Positions 15,150-23,294 are shown, counted from the stretch's first letter. The stretch: DNA of 31,112 nucleotides from Stenotrophomonas sp. UBA2124 (GCA_002329155.1 DCXY01000023.1:93483-124594); one strand, 5' to 3'. Translations and numbers: made by a program. Notes: generated from the letters alone by a model not told the origin.

Positions 15150-16696
15150 ACCATCTGGTGATCCTGCCGATCCTGATTCCGCTGCTGGGCGCGTCGCTGT
15201 CGCTGTTCGTCGAACACCGCCGCTATGGCCCCAAGGTGCAGCGCAGCGTGGCGTGGGCCAGCATGGCCGCACTGGCGGTGGTGGTGGGCCTGCTGTACGC
15301 GCAGACCAGCCTGGGCCACACCTCGGTCTATTTGCTGGGTGACTGGCCGGCACGGCTGGGCGTGTCGCTGGTGGCCGATGGGCTGGCCGGCTGGATGCTG
15401 CTCACCACCCTGCTGCTGGCCATCGCCTGCCTGTTGTATGCCTGCACCGGCTGGGACCGCCGCGCGCCGCATTTCCATGCGCTGTTCCAGTTCCAGCTGA
15501 TGGGTCTGAACGGTGCGTTCCTGACCGGCGACATCTTCAACCTGTTCGTGTTCTTCGAGGTGCTGCTCATCGCCTCCTACGGCCTGCTGCTGTCCGGCGG
15601 GCGTGGCCTGCGCATGCGCATCGGCCTGCATTACGTGGTGTTCAACGTCACCGCGTCCACCGTGTTCCTGATCGCGCTGGCGATGCTGTACGCCACGCTG
15701 GGTTCGTTGAACATGGCCGAGATCGGCCAGCGCATCGCCGCGCTGCCGCCGTCGCACCTGAAGCTGGCCAAGGCCGCGGTGGGCCTGCTGCTGGTGGTGT
15801 TCTGCTCCAAGGCCGCGCTGCTGCCGCTGTACCTGTGGCTGCCCGAAGCCTATGCGCGCGCACCGGCCGCCGTGGCCGCGCTGTTCGTTATCATGACCAA
15901 GGTGGGCCTGTACGCGGTGCTGCGCGTGAGTTCGCTGTGGTTCCCGGAAACCAGCGGCGCGATGGCCGGCTACGGTGCCGACTGGCTGCTGTGGGCGGGC
16001 CTGGCGACGCTGCTGGTGGCTGCGCTGGGCGCGGTCGCCGCCGCGCGCATGCGCGTGCTGGTGGCCTACCTGGTGGTGGTATCAGCGGCAACGCTGTTCG
16101 TCGCCTTCGCGCTCGGCAATGCCGGCAGTATTTCCGCCGGTCTGTACTACCTGCCGCAGAGCACCTTCACCGCTGCCGCCCTGTTCCTGGTGGCTGACCT
16201 GATCCGTCGCCGCCGCATCGGCAACGCTGCGCGCCACGAAGGCGATCTCACCGCATTGCCACCGGCCAAGACCGTGCCCAGCGCCCTGTTCCTGATAGGC
16301 GCCGTCGCGGTGGCGGGCCTGCCGCCCCTGGCCGGCTTCCTTGCCAAGGCCGCACTGCTGTCCTCGGTGCCGCAGGCGCTGACCGGCGTGGTGTGGGCGG
16401 CGATCCTGGGCAGCAGCCTGCTGGTCATCACCGCGCTGACCCGCACCGGCATCCGCATGTTCTGGCGCGTGCCGGGCGACGAGGACGACCCGCTCCCCCC
16501 CGAGGCGCATGCCGAAGCACCGACACGTCCATTCGAAACCGCCGCCGCCTGCCTGCTGCTGGCCTATGTGGTGGCGATGAGCCTGTTCGCCGCACCGCTG
16601 ATGCGCCAGACCGACGCCATCGCCACGCAGCTGCTCACACCGTCCGGCTATACCGATGAAGTGCGCGGCACCACGCCGCAGGTGAGGCAGCCATGA
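15146..16696 (+). CDS. mrpD: Na+/H+ antiporter subunit D
   Basis: A 516-residue NuoM/NuoN-like antiporter subunit of about 14 helices. The conserved ion-path residues are present at the expected places: Glu138 in FVFFEVLLIASYGLLL and Lys222 in FCSKAALLPLYLWLPEAY. The later LPPLAGFLAKAALL is also family-typical. With MrpA it forms the proton/sodium-translocating core. Its ATG overlaps the mrpC stop (ATGA). Confidence 0.97.
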   Translation: MNHLVILPILIPLLGASLSLFVEHRRYGPKVQRSVAWASMAALAVVVGLLYAQTSLGHTSVYLLGDWPARLGVSLVADGLAGWMLLTTLLLAIACLLYACTGWDRRAPHFHALFQFQLMGLNGAFLTGDIFNLFVFFEVLLIASYGLLLSGGRGLRMRIGLHYVVFNVTASTVFLIALAMLYATLGSLNMAEIGQRIAALPPSHLKLAKAAVGLLLVVFCSKAALLPLYLWLPEAYARAPAAVAALFVIMTKVGLYAVLRVSSLWFPETSGAMAGYGADWLLWAGLATLLVAALGAVAAARMRVLVAYLVVVSAATLFVAFALGNAGSISAGLYYLPQSTFTAAALFLVADLIRRRRIGNAARHEGDLTALPPAKTVPSALFLIGAVAVAGLPPLAGFLAKAALLSSVPQALTGVVWAAILGSSLLVITALTRTGIRMFWRVPGDEDDPLPPEAHAEAPTRPFETAAACLLLAYVVAMSLFAAPLMRQTDAIATQLLTPSGYTDEVRGTTPQVRQP

Positions 16697-17196
16697 GCAA
16701 GCGTCCGCTGCTGCGCCGGCTGTTCCCTTCACCGCCGCTGTCGGTGACGGTGACGGTATTCTGGATGGTGATGTCCTCCAGCTTCGACCTGGGCCAGCTC
16801 CTGCTCGGTCTGGTGCTGGGCGTGGTGATCCCGATGTTCGCCGCGCGCCTGGATCGCGAATTCGCGCGCCTCGGCACGCTGCGCCCGATCCCCAAGCTGA
16901 TGGCGGTGATCCTGTGGGACATCCTGATCTCCAACCTGCGCGTGGCCGGCCAGGTGCTGGGCCCGGAAAGCAGGCTCAAGCCCGGTTTCATCTGGGTGCC
17001 GCTGGATATCGCCAACATTCACGGCATCGCCGCGCTGACCAGCTTCATCACCCTTACCCCCGGCACGGTGTCCGCCGCGCTGTCCGACGACCGTCGCTAC
17101 CTGCTGGTGCATGTGCTGCACCTTGAAGACCCGGCGGCACTGATCAACGAGATCAAGCACCGCTACGAGGCCCCGCTGATGGAGATCTTCCCGTGA
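16693..17196 (+). CDS. mrpE: Na+/H+ antiporter subunit E
   Basis: 167 residues with two N-terminal membrane helices, then a cytoplasmic domain with TPGTVSAALSDDRRYLLVHVLH and a C-terminal I-K-H-R-Y-E, all hallmarks of MrpE/MnhE. It is needed for complex assembly in studied Mrp systems. It begins with an ATGA overlap of the mrpD stop. Confidence 0.96.
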   Translation: MSKRPLLRRLFPSPPLSVTVTVFWMVMSSSFDLGQLLLGLVLGVVIPMFAARLDREFARLGTLRPIPKLMAVILWDILISNLRVAGQVLGPESRLKPGFIWVPLDIANIHGIAALTSFITLTPGTVSAALSDDRRYLLVHVLHLEDPAALINEIKHRYEAPLMEIFP

Positions 17197-17477
17197 CCGG
17201 CCACATGATCTTTGAAACCACTCTGGTGGTGTGCATGCACGTGGTGGGTCTGGCCATGCTGCTGGCGCTGTGGCGGCTGCTGCGCGGCCCCACCGTGCCC
17301 GACCGCATCCTGGCGCTGGACACGCTGTCCATCACCGCCATCGCCGAGCTGATGCTGTTCGGCATGTATCTCAACTCGGCCATCTATTTCGAGGCCGCAC
17401 TGATAATCGCCATGCTGGGCTTCTGCAGCACCGTGGTGCTGAGCAAGTTTGTGCTGCGGCGGGATATCGTCGAATGA
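17193..17477 (+). CDS. mrpF: Na+/H+ antiporter subunit F
   Basis: 94 residues, three helices, with the MrpF signature LLRGPTVPDRILALDTLS and the final FVLRRDIVE. The start is GTG at 17193, overlapping the mrpE stop as GTGA. The ATG at 17205 is possible but would break the regular 4-base overlap seen at other junctions. MrpF resembles bile-acid/Na+ efflux proteins and is an obligatory part of the complex. Confidence 0.95.
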   Translation: MTGHMIFETTLVVCMHVVGLAMLLALWRLLRGPTVPDRILALDTLSITAIAELMLFGMYLNSAIYFEAALIIAMLGFCSTVVLSKFVLRRDIVE

Positions 17478-17836
17478 TCACCTTCCTGCAGATCGCACTA
17501 TCCGCGGTACTGGCCTTCGGCTGCTTCTTCATCCTGGTGGGCGCGCTGGGCCTGGTGCGCTTCTCCGATTTCTTCAAGCGCCTGCATGCGCCCACCAAGG
17601 CCAGCACGCTGGGCGTGGGCTGCATCCTGGTGTGCTCGGTGGCTTACCACATCTTCCTCGGCGAAGACCCGCAGCCACGCGAGCTGCTGATCACCGCGTT
17701 CCTGTTCATCACCGCCCCGGTCAGCGCCCACCTGATGGCCAAGGCCGCGCTGTCGCTGATGATGGAAAGCCGCCCCGAGGTACCACAGGATGGCGGGGAA
17801 GCGGAAAGTGGAAACGGGGAAGCCGCGGAACCGTAA
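17474..17836 (+). CDS. mrpG: Na+/H+ antiporter subunit G
   Basis: 120 residues, three helices. The motif G-L-V-R-F-S-D-F-F-K-R-L-H-A-P-T-K-A-S-T around residues 26-45 is diagnostic for MrpG/MnhG. The ATG at 17474 overlaps the mrpF stop (ATGA). The frame is open upstream, but that is a shadow of mrpF. A short acidic hydrophilic tail ends the protein. It is the last gene of the operon; 13 bases later a palindromic repeat begins. Confidence 0.96.
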   Translation: MITFLQIALSAVLAFGCFFILVGALGLVRFSDFFKRLHAPTKASTLGVGCILVCSVAYHIFLGEDPQPRELLITAFLFITAPVSAHLMAKAALSLMMESRPEVPQDGGEAESGNGEAAEP

Positions 17837-17849
17837 GCCGTTGCGATAT

Positions 17850-17961
17850 GTAGCCCGGGTAAGCGCAGCGCACCCGGGAGGCCGAGGAAGTCGAACAACA
17901 GGACGCTCCGCAACCTGCACGTTGTGCGAGGTCCCGGGAGCGCTGCGCTTACCCGGGCTAT
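17850..17961. repeat. GTAG-bounded 112-bp palindromic repeat, copy 2
   Basis: Left arm GTAGCCCGGGTAAGCGCAGC, right arm its inverse, with one internal mismatch and the last foot base changed to T. The centre (AGGCCGAGGAAGTCGAACAA...) is shared with copy 3. It lies directly after the mrp operon and may act as a transcript end or stabilising structure. The rest of the 17837-18308 spacer holds copy 3, a 14-bp tandem repeat and otherwise nothing I can support. Confidence 0.82.
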
Positions 17962-18120
17962 GTGGCGTGTGGCGCGGGGGGGCAGCGTAGTTGAATCTGT
18001 GCGGCGTCACTCAGGAGCATCCATGCGTCCGTGCCATTACCGCCTCCTTGGTGAGCCTGCAGAATAGCGGTTGCGCCTTGCCGCAAGAAGACAGGAAAAC
18101 GTGCTTCAGACACCGCTCCT

Positions 18121-18234
18121 GTAGCCCGGGTAAGCGCAAGCGCACCCGGGAGGCCGATGAAGGCGAACAAAAGGATGCTCCGCAATCTGCATGCCGTGCG
18201 AGGTCCCGGGTGCGCTTGCGCTTACCCGGGCTAC
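18121..18234. repeat. GTAG-bounded 114-bp palindromic repeat, copy 3
   Basis: The two 31-base ends are perfect inverted repeats beginning GTAGCCCGGGTAAGCGCAAG. Compared with copy 2 both arms carry the same extra A/T (GCGCAAGCGC against GCGCAGCGC), so the arms have changed together. It could form a cruciform or a double hairpin in RNA. Confidence 0.85.
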
Positions 18235-18266
18235 GAAGCGGGTCACCTCGCGGCGCTACACCGCGC

Positions 18267-18306
18267 CCCTGTTCCCGATTCCCTGTTCCCGATTCCCTGT
18301 TCCCGG
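18267..18306. repeat. 14-bp tandem repeat, 2.9 copies
   Basis: CCCTGTTCCCGATT occurs at 18267-18280 and 18281-18294, then CCCTGTTCCCGG. It lies between the palindromic repeat and the 3' end of the exchanger gene. Simple repeats of this GGGAATCGGGAACA type are frequent in xanthomonad spacers. Confidence 0.75.
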
Positions 18307-18308
18307 CC

Positions 18309-19259
18309 TCAGGCCAGCAACGCCAGCTCCAGCACCACCCACGCCAGGAAGGCGACGAACAGCACGGCACCTTCGGCACGGCTGACCTTCAGGTCACCGC
18401 GCAGCATCGGGTAGAGCATCAGCACGAAAACAATCGCCGCCGGCAGCTCTAGGCGCACGAACGAGGCCGGCAGCGGCATCGGGCGCAGCGCGGCCATGCC
18501 GCCAATCACCACCAGTATGTTGAACAGGCTGGAGCCGACCACATGGCCAACCACCATGTCGCCCTGCCCGCGACGGGCCGCAGCAATGGCGGCGGCCACT
18601 TCCGGCAGTGCTGTGCCGATGGCCACCGGCAGCAGGCCTGCAAGCAACGGCGACATACCCCAGCCGGCGCCGATCACCGGTGCCGACTGCACCACCCAGC
18701 GCGCGCCGTAGTACAGCACCACGGAGGCGATCACCAGCCGGATCAGGTTCAAGCCCAGCACCGTGCGGGTGGTGGCGTAGTTGGCGATGGCTTCCTGCAG
18801 TTCCACAGGCTCGCGACGGGCGCGGCGCAGCAGGAACACCAGCACGGCGACGAAGCCCAGCAACAACACGATGCCTTCAATCCGGCTGATGGCGCCATCC
18901 AGCCCGAAGACGATCAACGCCAGCGTGGCCACCGCCAGCAGCACCAGCAACGGTGACAGCACCCGCGTGCGTACCAGCAGCGGGAAGGCCATGGCCGCCA
19001 GCGCCAGGGTCAGGCCGACGTTGACGATGTTGCTGCCCACCGCATTGCCCAGCGCCAGTTCCTGCGCCCCCACAGCGTAGGCGCGTACGTTGACCACCAG
19101 CTCGGGCAGCGAGGTGCCGAAGGCCACCAGCAGCAGGCCGGCGACGAACGGCGAGGCACCGAAACGCTGGGCCAGGCCGGAGGCCGCCTTGACGATGGAA
19201 TCGCCGCCCAGCGCCAGCAGCACCAGACCGAGTACGAACCAAAGGATTGCTTCAAACAT
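18309..19259 (-). CDS. CaCA-family Na+/Ca2+ (K+-dependent type) exchanger, YrbG-like
   Basis: 316 residues, about ten membrane helices, two homologous halves. Alpha-1 repeat: GASPFVAGLLLVAFGTSLPELVVN (Glu53) with GNAVGSNIVNVGL. Alpha-2 repeat: GMSPLLAGLLPVAIGTALPEV (Glu220) with GHVVGSSLFNIL. The two glutamates are the ion-binding residues of the superfamily. It would sit in the inner membrane and exchange Ca2+ for Na+ or H+, fitting beside the Mrp operon. The ATG at 19259 follows GGGAG by 7 bases; an upstream TTG in frame is less likely. Confidence 0.93.
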   Translation of the reverse strand: MFEAILWFVLGLVLLALGGDSIVKAASGLAQRFGASPFVAGLLLVAFGTSLPELVVNVRAYAVGAQELALGNAVGSNIVNVGLTLALAAMAFPLLVRTRVLSPLLVLLAVATLALIVFGLDGAISRIEGIVLLLGFVAVLVFLLRRARREPVELQEAIANYATTRTVLGLNLIRLVIASVVLYYGARWVVQSAPVIGAGWGMSPLLAGLLPVAIGTALPEVAAAIAAARRGQGDMVVGHVVGSSLFNILVVIGGMAALRPMPLPASFVRLELPAAIVFVLMLYPMLRGDLKVSRAEGAVLFVAFLAWVVLELALLA

Positions 19260-19304
19260 GCGCGACGCTCCCGGCAACAATGCCGCTGATTCTAGGTGCA
19301 GTAT

Positions 19305-19327
19305 CCGCTCCCGGGGAGCGGGGCTAC
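19305..19327 (-). repeat. single GTAG-headed REP-like hairpin
   Basis: On the minus strand GTAGCC is followed by CCGCTCC-CCG-GGAGCGG, a 7-bp stem with a 3-base loop. It lies between the lipoprotein gene and the exchanger gene and resembles a lone REP unit. Confidence 0.6.
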
Positions 19328-19355
19328 GTCAAGGCGGTGCGTGGGCCGGTAGCCT

Positions 19356-19952
19356 TCAGCCGCAGCCTTCCACGTAGTCCACCTGCGGCAGCAGGCCCAT
19401 CCGCCAGCTGCTGGCCTTGCCATCGGCACCCAGCTCGAATACCAGCCAGCCCGCGCTGCCATCACCGGCAGGCACGCGCAGCACCTTGCCGCCTTCCACG
19501 TACTTGTGTGGCTGCGGCGCCTCGGCCTTCGGGTACAGCGCCTGCAGCTGGGCCAGATCCATGCCCACCTTGCCGCCGCCCGGTGCCGGCTCGTCGCCAC
19601 CGCGCAGGTCGTAGCGGATGAAGCGGTTGCCCTCGATCATCAGCGCCACGCCATCCTTGCCTTGCCCGGCCGGTTGCAGGTAGTAACAGGCGCCGTCGGC
19701 CGCCGCATCACCCTGCAGTTCGCCTTCCCACACGGTGCGCAGTTGCTCCACGTCGATGCCTAGCTGTGCCGCGCTGTAGCCCTGCCAATCGGCTTTGCCG
19801 GAGACAGCGGCCGCCGGCGTGGCTTCCGCGCTGGGCGTGGCGGGCGTAGCGGGTGCCTCGGGTGCGGGCGGCGTGGCCGGCGGCGCAGGTGTGCGGTCAC
19901 AGGCGGCAAGGGCGGCAAGCAGGGCGAGCGACGGCAGGGCGATGCGGTTCAT
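19356..19952 (-). CDS. putative lipoprotein of unknown function
   Basis: 198 residues. The signal peptide ends in a lipobox L-A-A-C with Cys18 as the lipidated residue. Asp at +2 would favour inner-membrane retention by the E. coli Lol rule, if that applies here. A Pro/Ala/Thr linker (about 20-48) leads to a soluble domain starting near W56, with Y-S-A-A-Q-L-G-I-D and a repeated-looking G-M-D-L-A-Q-L-Q-A-L-Y-P element. Three further cysteines or fewer are visible (ACYY, EGCG). The family is not recognised; xanthomonads carry similar proteins annotated as hypothetical. It is divergent from the small gene at 20062 and lies upstream of the exchanger. Confidence 0.8.
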   Translation of the reverse strand: MNRIALPSLALLAALAACDRTPAPPATPPAPEAPATPATPSAEATPAAAVSGKADWQGYSAAQLGIDVEQLRTVWEGELQGDAAADGACYYLQPAGQGKDGVALMIEGNRFIRYDLRGGDEPAPGGGKVGMDLAQLQALYPKAEAPQPHKYVEGGKVLRVPAGDGSAGWLVFELGADGKASSWRMGLLPQVDYVEGCG

Positions 19953-20061
19953 GCGGGTACTCCCGGGGGACCGGGGCCGAGTGTAGCGGCAAGCGCGTTG
20001 TCATCGTGCTTTCACTCTTACGGCCCAAGCTGCCGCATCCGCGCCGCAACCCTGCCCGCCC

Positions 20062-20610
20062 ATGCAACCGCGCAAAACCGAACTAGCAGTTCAGGTGCTG
20101 CAGAACCATCGCACGCCACTGGACCTGCGCCAGCGGCGGGCCCTCATCCTGTGCGACGGCAAGCGCAGCCTCAGCGAGCTGAGGCAGATGCTGGGCGATG
20201 ATGCCGGCAGCCTGATCGACCAGCTGCGCCGTGATGGCTACCTGGTGGGCGGAAGCCCGGTCACTCTCGAAAACGCCGTGCCCACCGCCACCGCCGCCGA
20301 TGCCGCAGCGCAGGCCCCGCAGGCGGCCCGCACCACGGTGGAACGGCGGCGCTCCATGGTGGCCGCGCGCATCTATGTGCTCGATATCCTGGCGCTGCAG
20401 CGCAACCCCACCGGCGCCCAGCTGCACCGCGTGCTGCAGGCCGCGCGCGAGGAGGCCGACACCCTCAACGCACTGCGCCTGGCGCTTGCGCACCTGCCGG
20501 CCATGACCTCCGAAGGCTATGCACAGCGCGTGCGCGGCCGCCTGGAGGAGGTACTACCGGAGCAGCACCTTGCATCGGTTCTGACCCCGGAAATGCCACA
20601 GCCCGGCTGA
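20062..20610 (+). CDS. hypothetical protein with a possible N-terminal winged-helix
   Basis: 182 residues, soluble. Residues 5-62 (LQNHRTPLDLRQRRALILCDGKRSLSEL...LIDQLRRDGYL) have the helix-turn pattern of a small winged-helix or response-regulator-associated region seen in xanthomonad proteins. An Ala/Thr-rich linker (about 66-92) leads to a helical second half (93-175). There is no catalytic motif. The start ATG lacks a strong ribosome binding site. It converges with hmgA, and both stop codons lie in one small hairpin. Function unknown. Confidence 0.72.
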   Translation: MQPRKTELAVQVLQNHRTPLDLRQRRALILCDGKRSLSELRQMLGDDAGSLIDQLRRDGYLVGGSPVTLENAVPTATAADAAAQAPQAARTTVERRRSMVAARIYVLDILALQRNPTGAQLHRVLQAAREEADTLNALRLALAHLPAMTSEGYAQRVRGRLEEVLPEQHLASVLTPEMPQPG

Positions 20611-20623
20611 GCGCGGCTCAGCC
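20605..20623. terminator. hairpin shared by two convergent genes, both stop codons inside
   Basis: GGCTGAG (20605-20611) pairs with CTCAGCC (20617-20623) around CGCGG. TGA 20608-20610 ends the plus-strand gene and TCA 20618-20620 is the hmgA stop read in reverse. Neither side has a U-tract, so termination would be weak or Rho-dependent. Confidence 0.45.
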
Positions 20624-21916
20624 CTTGGGCGGTGTGAAGTTGCTGCGCAGGCCGCTCCAGCAGGCCTGGTAATCGCGCTGGCGGTGCGGCGCGTTGACAG
20701 CCTGCTCGGTCGGGCGGATCACACCACGCGTCTCGAACATGAAGGCCATGGTCTCGGTGATCACGTCCGGCCTGGACAAGTCGGCGTTGGACGCCTTGTC
20801 GAAGGTGGCCGCATCCGGGCCGTGGCCGGTCATGCAGTTGTGCAGCGACGCGCCGCCGGGCACGAAACCCTCCGCCTTGGCGTCGTAGGCACCGTGGATA
20901 AGGCCCATGAACTCGCTGGCGATGTTGCGGTGGAACCACGGCGGGCGGAAGGTGTTCTGCGCCACCAGCCAACGCGGCGGGAAGATCACGAAATCCAGGT
21001 TGCTGGTGCCGGGCGTGTCGCTGGGCGAATGCAGCACCAGGAAAATCGACGGGTCCGGATGGTCGTAGCTGATCGAACCGATGGTGTTGAAGTGGCGCAG
21101 GTCGTAGCGGTACGGCGCGTAGTTGCCGTGCCAGGCCACCACGTCCAGCGGCGAATGGCCGATGTCCGCACGCCACAGCCGCCCCTGGAACTTGGCCACC
21201 AGCTCGAACTGGCCTTCCACGTCCTCATAGGCCGCCACCGGCGTTTCAAAATCACGCGGGTTGGCCAGGCCATTGCTGCCGATCGGCCCCAGGTCGGGCA
21301 GCTTGAGCAGCGCACCGAAGTTCTCGCACACATAGCCGCGCGCCTGCCCATCGGGCAGCTCCACGGCGAAGCGCACGCCACGCGGAATCACCGCGATCTG
21401 CTGCGGCTCGATGTCGATCACGCCGAGCTCGGTGCGCAGCTTCAACCGGCCCTGCTGCGGCACGATCAACAGCTCGCCATCGGCGTTGTAGAAATAGCGC
21501 CCGCGCATGTCGGCGTTGGCCGCGTACATGTGGATGCCAGTGCCGGCATGCGCCTCGGGCGAGCCGTTGCCGCCCATGGTGTACAGGCCCTCGACGAAAT
21601 CGGTGGGCGCGGTGGGCAGCGGCAGCGGATCCCAGCGCAGCTGGTTGGGCGACACCGCCGCATGGCTGAAATCACCATGCAGGTGCGGTTGCGCGAATGG
21701 CGTGAACTCACCGTGCATCGCCGCCGGGCGGATGCGGTACAGCCAGCTGCGGCGGTTGCTGCCGCGCGGCGCGGTGAAGGCGGTGCCGGTGAGCTGCTCG
21801 GCATACAGGCCATGGGCCACGCGCTGCGGCGAATTGCGCCCCACCGGCAGCGTGCCGGCCACCGCCTCGGTGGCGAACTCGTTGCCGAAACCGGTTTGAT
21901 ACGCGTTGCTGAGCAT
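20618..21916 (-). CDS. hmgA: homogentisate 1,2-dioxygenase
   Basis: 432 residues, normal length. It opens the ring of homogentisate to maleylacetoacetate in tyrosine/phenylalanine breakdown. The Fe(II) ligands match the human enzyme by spacing: His329 and Glu335 in WFHRNIASEFMGLIHG, and His365 in NCMTGHGPD. The N-terminus YQTGFGNEFATEA and GLYAEQLTGTAFTAPR are diagnostic. I start at ATG 21916 (MLSNAYQTGFGN); the frame runs on upstream into repeat DNA without support. It follows hpd in the same direction with a palindromic 184-base spacer. The maleylacetoacetate isomerase and fumarylacetoacetase genes are not in the window. Confidence 0.97.
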   Translation of the reverse strand: MLSNAYQTGFGNEFATEAVAGTLPVGRNSPQRVAHGLYAEQLTGTAFTAPRGSNRRSWLYRIRPAAMHGEFTPFAQPHLHGDFSHAAVSPNQLRWDPLPLPTAPTDFVEGLYTMGGNGSPEAHAGTGIHMYAANADMRGRYFYNADGELLIVPQQGRLKLRTELGVIDIEPQQIAVIPRGVRFAVELPDGQARGYVCENFGALLKLPDLGPIGSNGLANPRDFETPVAAYEDVEGQFELVAKFQGRLWRADIGHSPLDVVAWHGNYAPYRYDLRHFNTIGSISYDHPDPSIFLVLHSPSDTPGTSNLDFVIFPPRWLVAQNTFRPPWFHRNIASEFMGLIHGAYDAKAEGFVPGGASLHNCMTGHGPDAATFDKASNADLSRPDVITETMAFMFETRGVIRPTEQAVNAPHRQRDYQACWSGLRSNFTPPKG

Positions 21917-21943
21917 GGTTGCCTGCCTGTGCCTGCTGTTCAA

Positions 21944-22073
21944 AGCCCCTCTCCCGCACGCGGGAGTGGGGTTGGGGTGAGGGTACGCCAATGAACCACG
22001 GACCACCCTGCCCTGCTGTCTGCAAAAAGCCTCCCCTCACCCCAACCCCTCTCCCGCTGGCGGGAGAGGGGCT
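21944..22073. repeat. 130-bp inverted repeat between hpd and hmgA
   Basis: AGCCCCTCTCCCGC...GGGGTTGGGGTGAGGG (21944-21983) is matched by its inverse CCCTCACCCCAACCCC...GAGGGGCT (22034-22073). Each arm also contains its own CTCCCGC/GCGGGAG hairpin. It would form a long stem in an hpd-hmgA transcript and could act as a processing or stability element. The same type of CCCCTCACCCCAACCCC sequence is widespread in proteobacterial spacers. Confidence 0.82.
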
Positions 22074-22100
22074 CAGGCAAGGGCTTTTATTGGCGCTGGC

Positions 22101-23210
22101 TTACAGCACGCCGCGCTTGATCTGGTCGCGCTCGATGCTCTCGAACAGCGCCTGGAAATTGCCTTCGCCGAAACCTTCGTTGCCCTTGCGCTGGATGATC
22201 TCGAAGAAGATCGGGCCGATGCAGTTCTGGGTGAAGATCTGCAGCAGCTTGCGCTGCTTGGTTTCCGGGTCGGCGTCGATCAAGATCTTGTTGCGGCGCA
22301 GGCGCGGCACGTCCTCACCGTTGTCCGGAATGCGCAGGTCCACCACGTCGAAATAGGTGTCCGGCGTGTCCAGGAACTCGATGCCGCGCTCGCGCATCGC
22401 TTCCACCGTGTCGTAGATGTTGTCGGTGAAGCAGGCGATGTGCTGGATGCCCTCGCCCTTGTAGGCGTCCAGGTATTCGTTGATCTGGCTCTTGGGGTCG
22501 GAGGATTCGTTGAGCGGAATGCGCACGATGCCGTCCGGTGCGGTCATCGCCTTGGACACCAGGCCGGTCTTTGCGCCCTTGATGTCGAAGTAGCGGATCT
22601 CGCGGAAGTTGAACAGACGCTCGTAGTAATCCGACCACTGCTGCATGTTGCCCAGGTACAGGTTGTGGGTCAGGTGGTCGATGAAGGTCAGACCGAACCC
22701 CTTGGGGTTCTGCTCGGCACCTTCGACCGGCACGTAGTCGGCGTCATAGATGCTGCCGGCCTCGCCGTAGCGGTCCACCAGGTACAGCATGCAGTCGCCG
22801 ATGCCCTTGATGACCGGCGCCGGCACGGCGCGGGTATCGGCCAGCAGGCTCACTTCCTCGCCGCCGTTGCCCAGCGCGGCGCCCAGCACTTCGGCAGCCG
22901 GCCTGGTGAAGCGGATGGCGAAGCCACAGGCGCAGGGGCCGTGCTTGGCGGCGAAGTCGGCGGCAAATGAATCCGGCTCCTCGTTCACGAGGAAGTTGAC
23001 GCCGCCTTGGCGGTATACCGTAATAGCGCGGTCACGGTGGCGAAGTACCGCGGTGAACCCCATGTTCCGGAAGTACGCATGCAGCTGTTCGGCCTGGCCG
23101 GCAGGTGCGGCGAACTCGACGAACTCGAAACCATCGATGCCCATCGGGTTCTCGAAAGTGGTGACCTGCATGCCCAGGTTGGGCGCGTGGGTTTGAGCTT
23201 GGGTGTTCAT
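22101..23210 (-). CDS. hpd: 4-hydroxyphenylpyruvate dioxygenase
   Basis: 369 residues. It converts 4-hydroxyphenylpyruvate to homogentisate, feeding hmgA. The Fe(II) facial triad is His179 in F-I-D-H-L-T-H-N, His257 in G-I-Q-H-I-A-C and Glu337 in P-I-F-F-E-I-I-Q-R-K-G; the C-terminal GFGEGNFQALFESIERDQ is standard. GGAGGCAAGCC precedes the ATG. The product step also leads to pyomelanin if hmgA is weak. It is divergent from a MarR gene; its promoter holds a palindrome (see the separate entry). Confidence 0.97.
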   Translation of the reverse strand: MNTQAQTHAPNLGMQVTTFENPMGIDGFEFVEFAAPAGQAEQLHAYFRNMGFTAVLRHRDRAITVYRQGGVNFLVNEEPDSFAADFAAKHGPCACGFAIRFTRPAAEVLGAALGNGGEEVSLLADTRAVPAPVIKGIGDCMLYLVDRYGEAGSIYDADYVPVEGAEQNPKGFGLTFIDHLTHNLYLGNMQQWSDYYERLFNFREIRYFDIKGAKTGLVSKAMTAPDGIVRIPLNESSDPKSQINEYLDAYKGEGIQHIACFTDNIYDTVEAMRERGIEFLDTPDTYFDVVDLRIPDNGEDVPRLRRNKILIDADPETKQRKLLQIFTQNCIGPIFFEIIQRKGNEGFGEGNFQALFESIERDQIKRGVL

Positions 23211-23294
23211 GGCTTGCCTCCGGGGAGCAGGGCCGTCACCGGTTACGGTGGCGAGGGGGAACAGGGGACACGCAAAAGCGGGTCAGAACCAGAG

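Noticed and set aside
18023..18067. 14-codon ORF with AGGAG 6 bases before its ATG, between the two large palindromes
   Set aside because: Too short to support, no amino acid pattern, and surrounded by repeats; probably chance.
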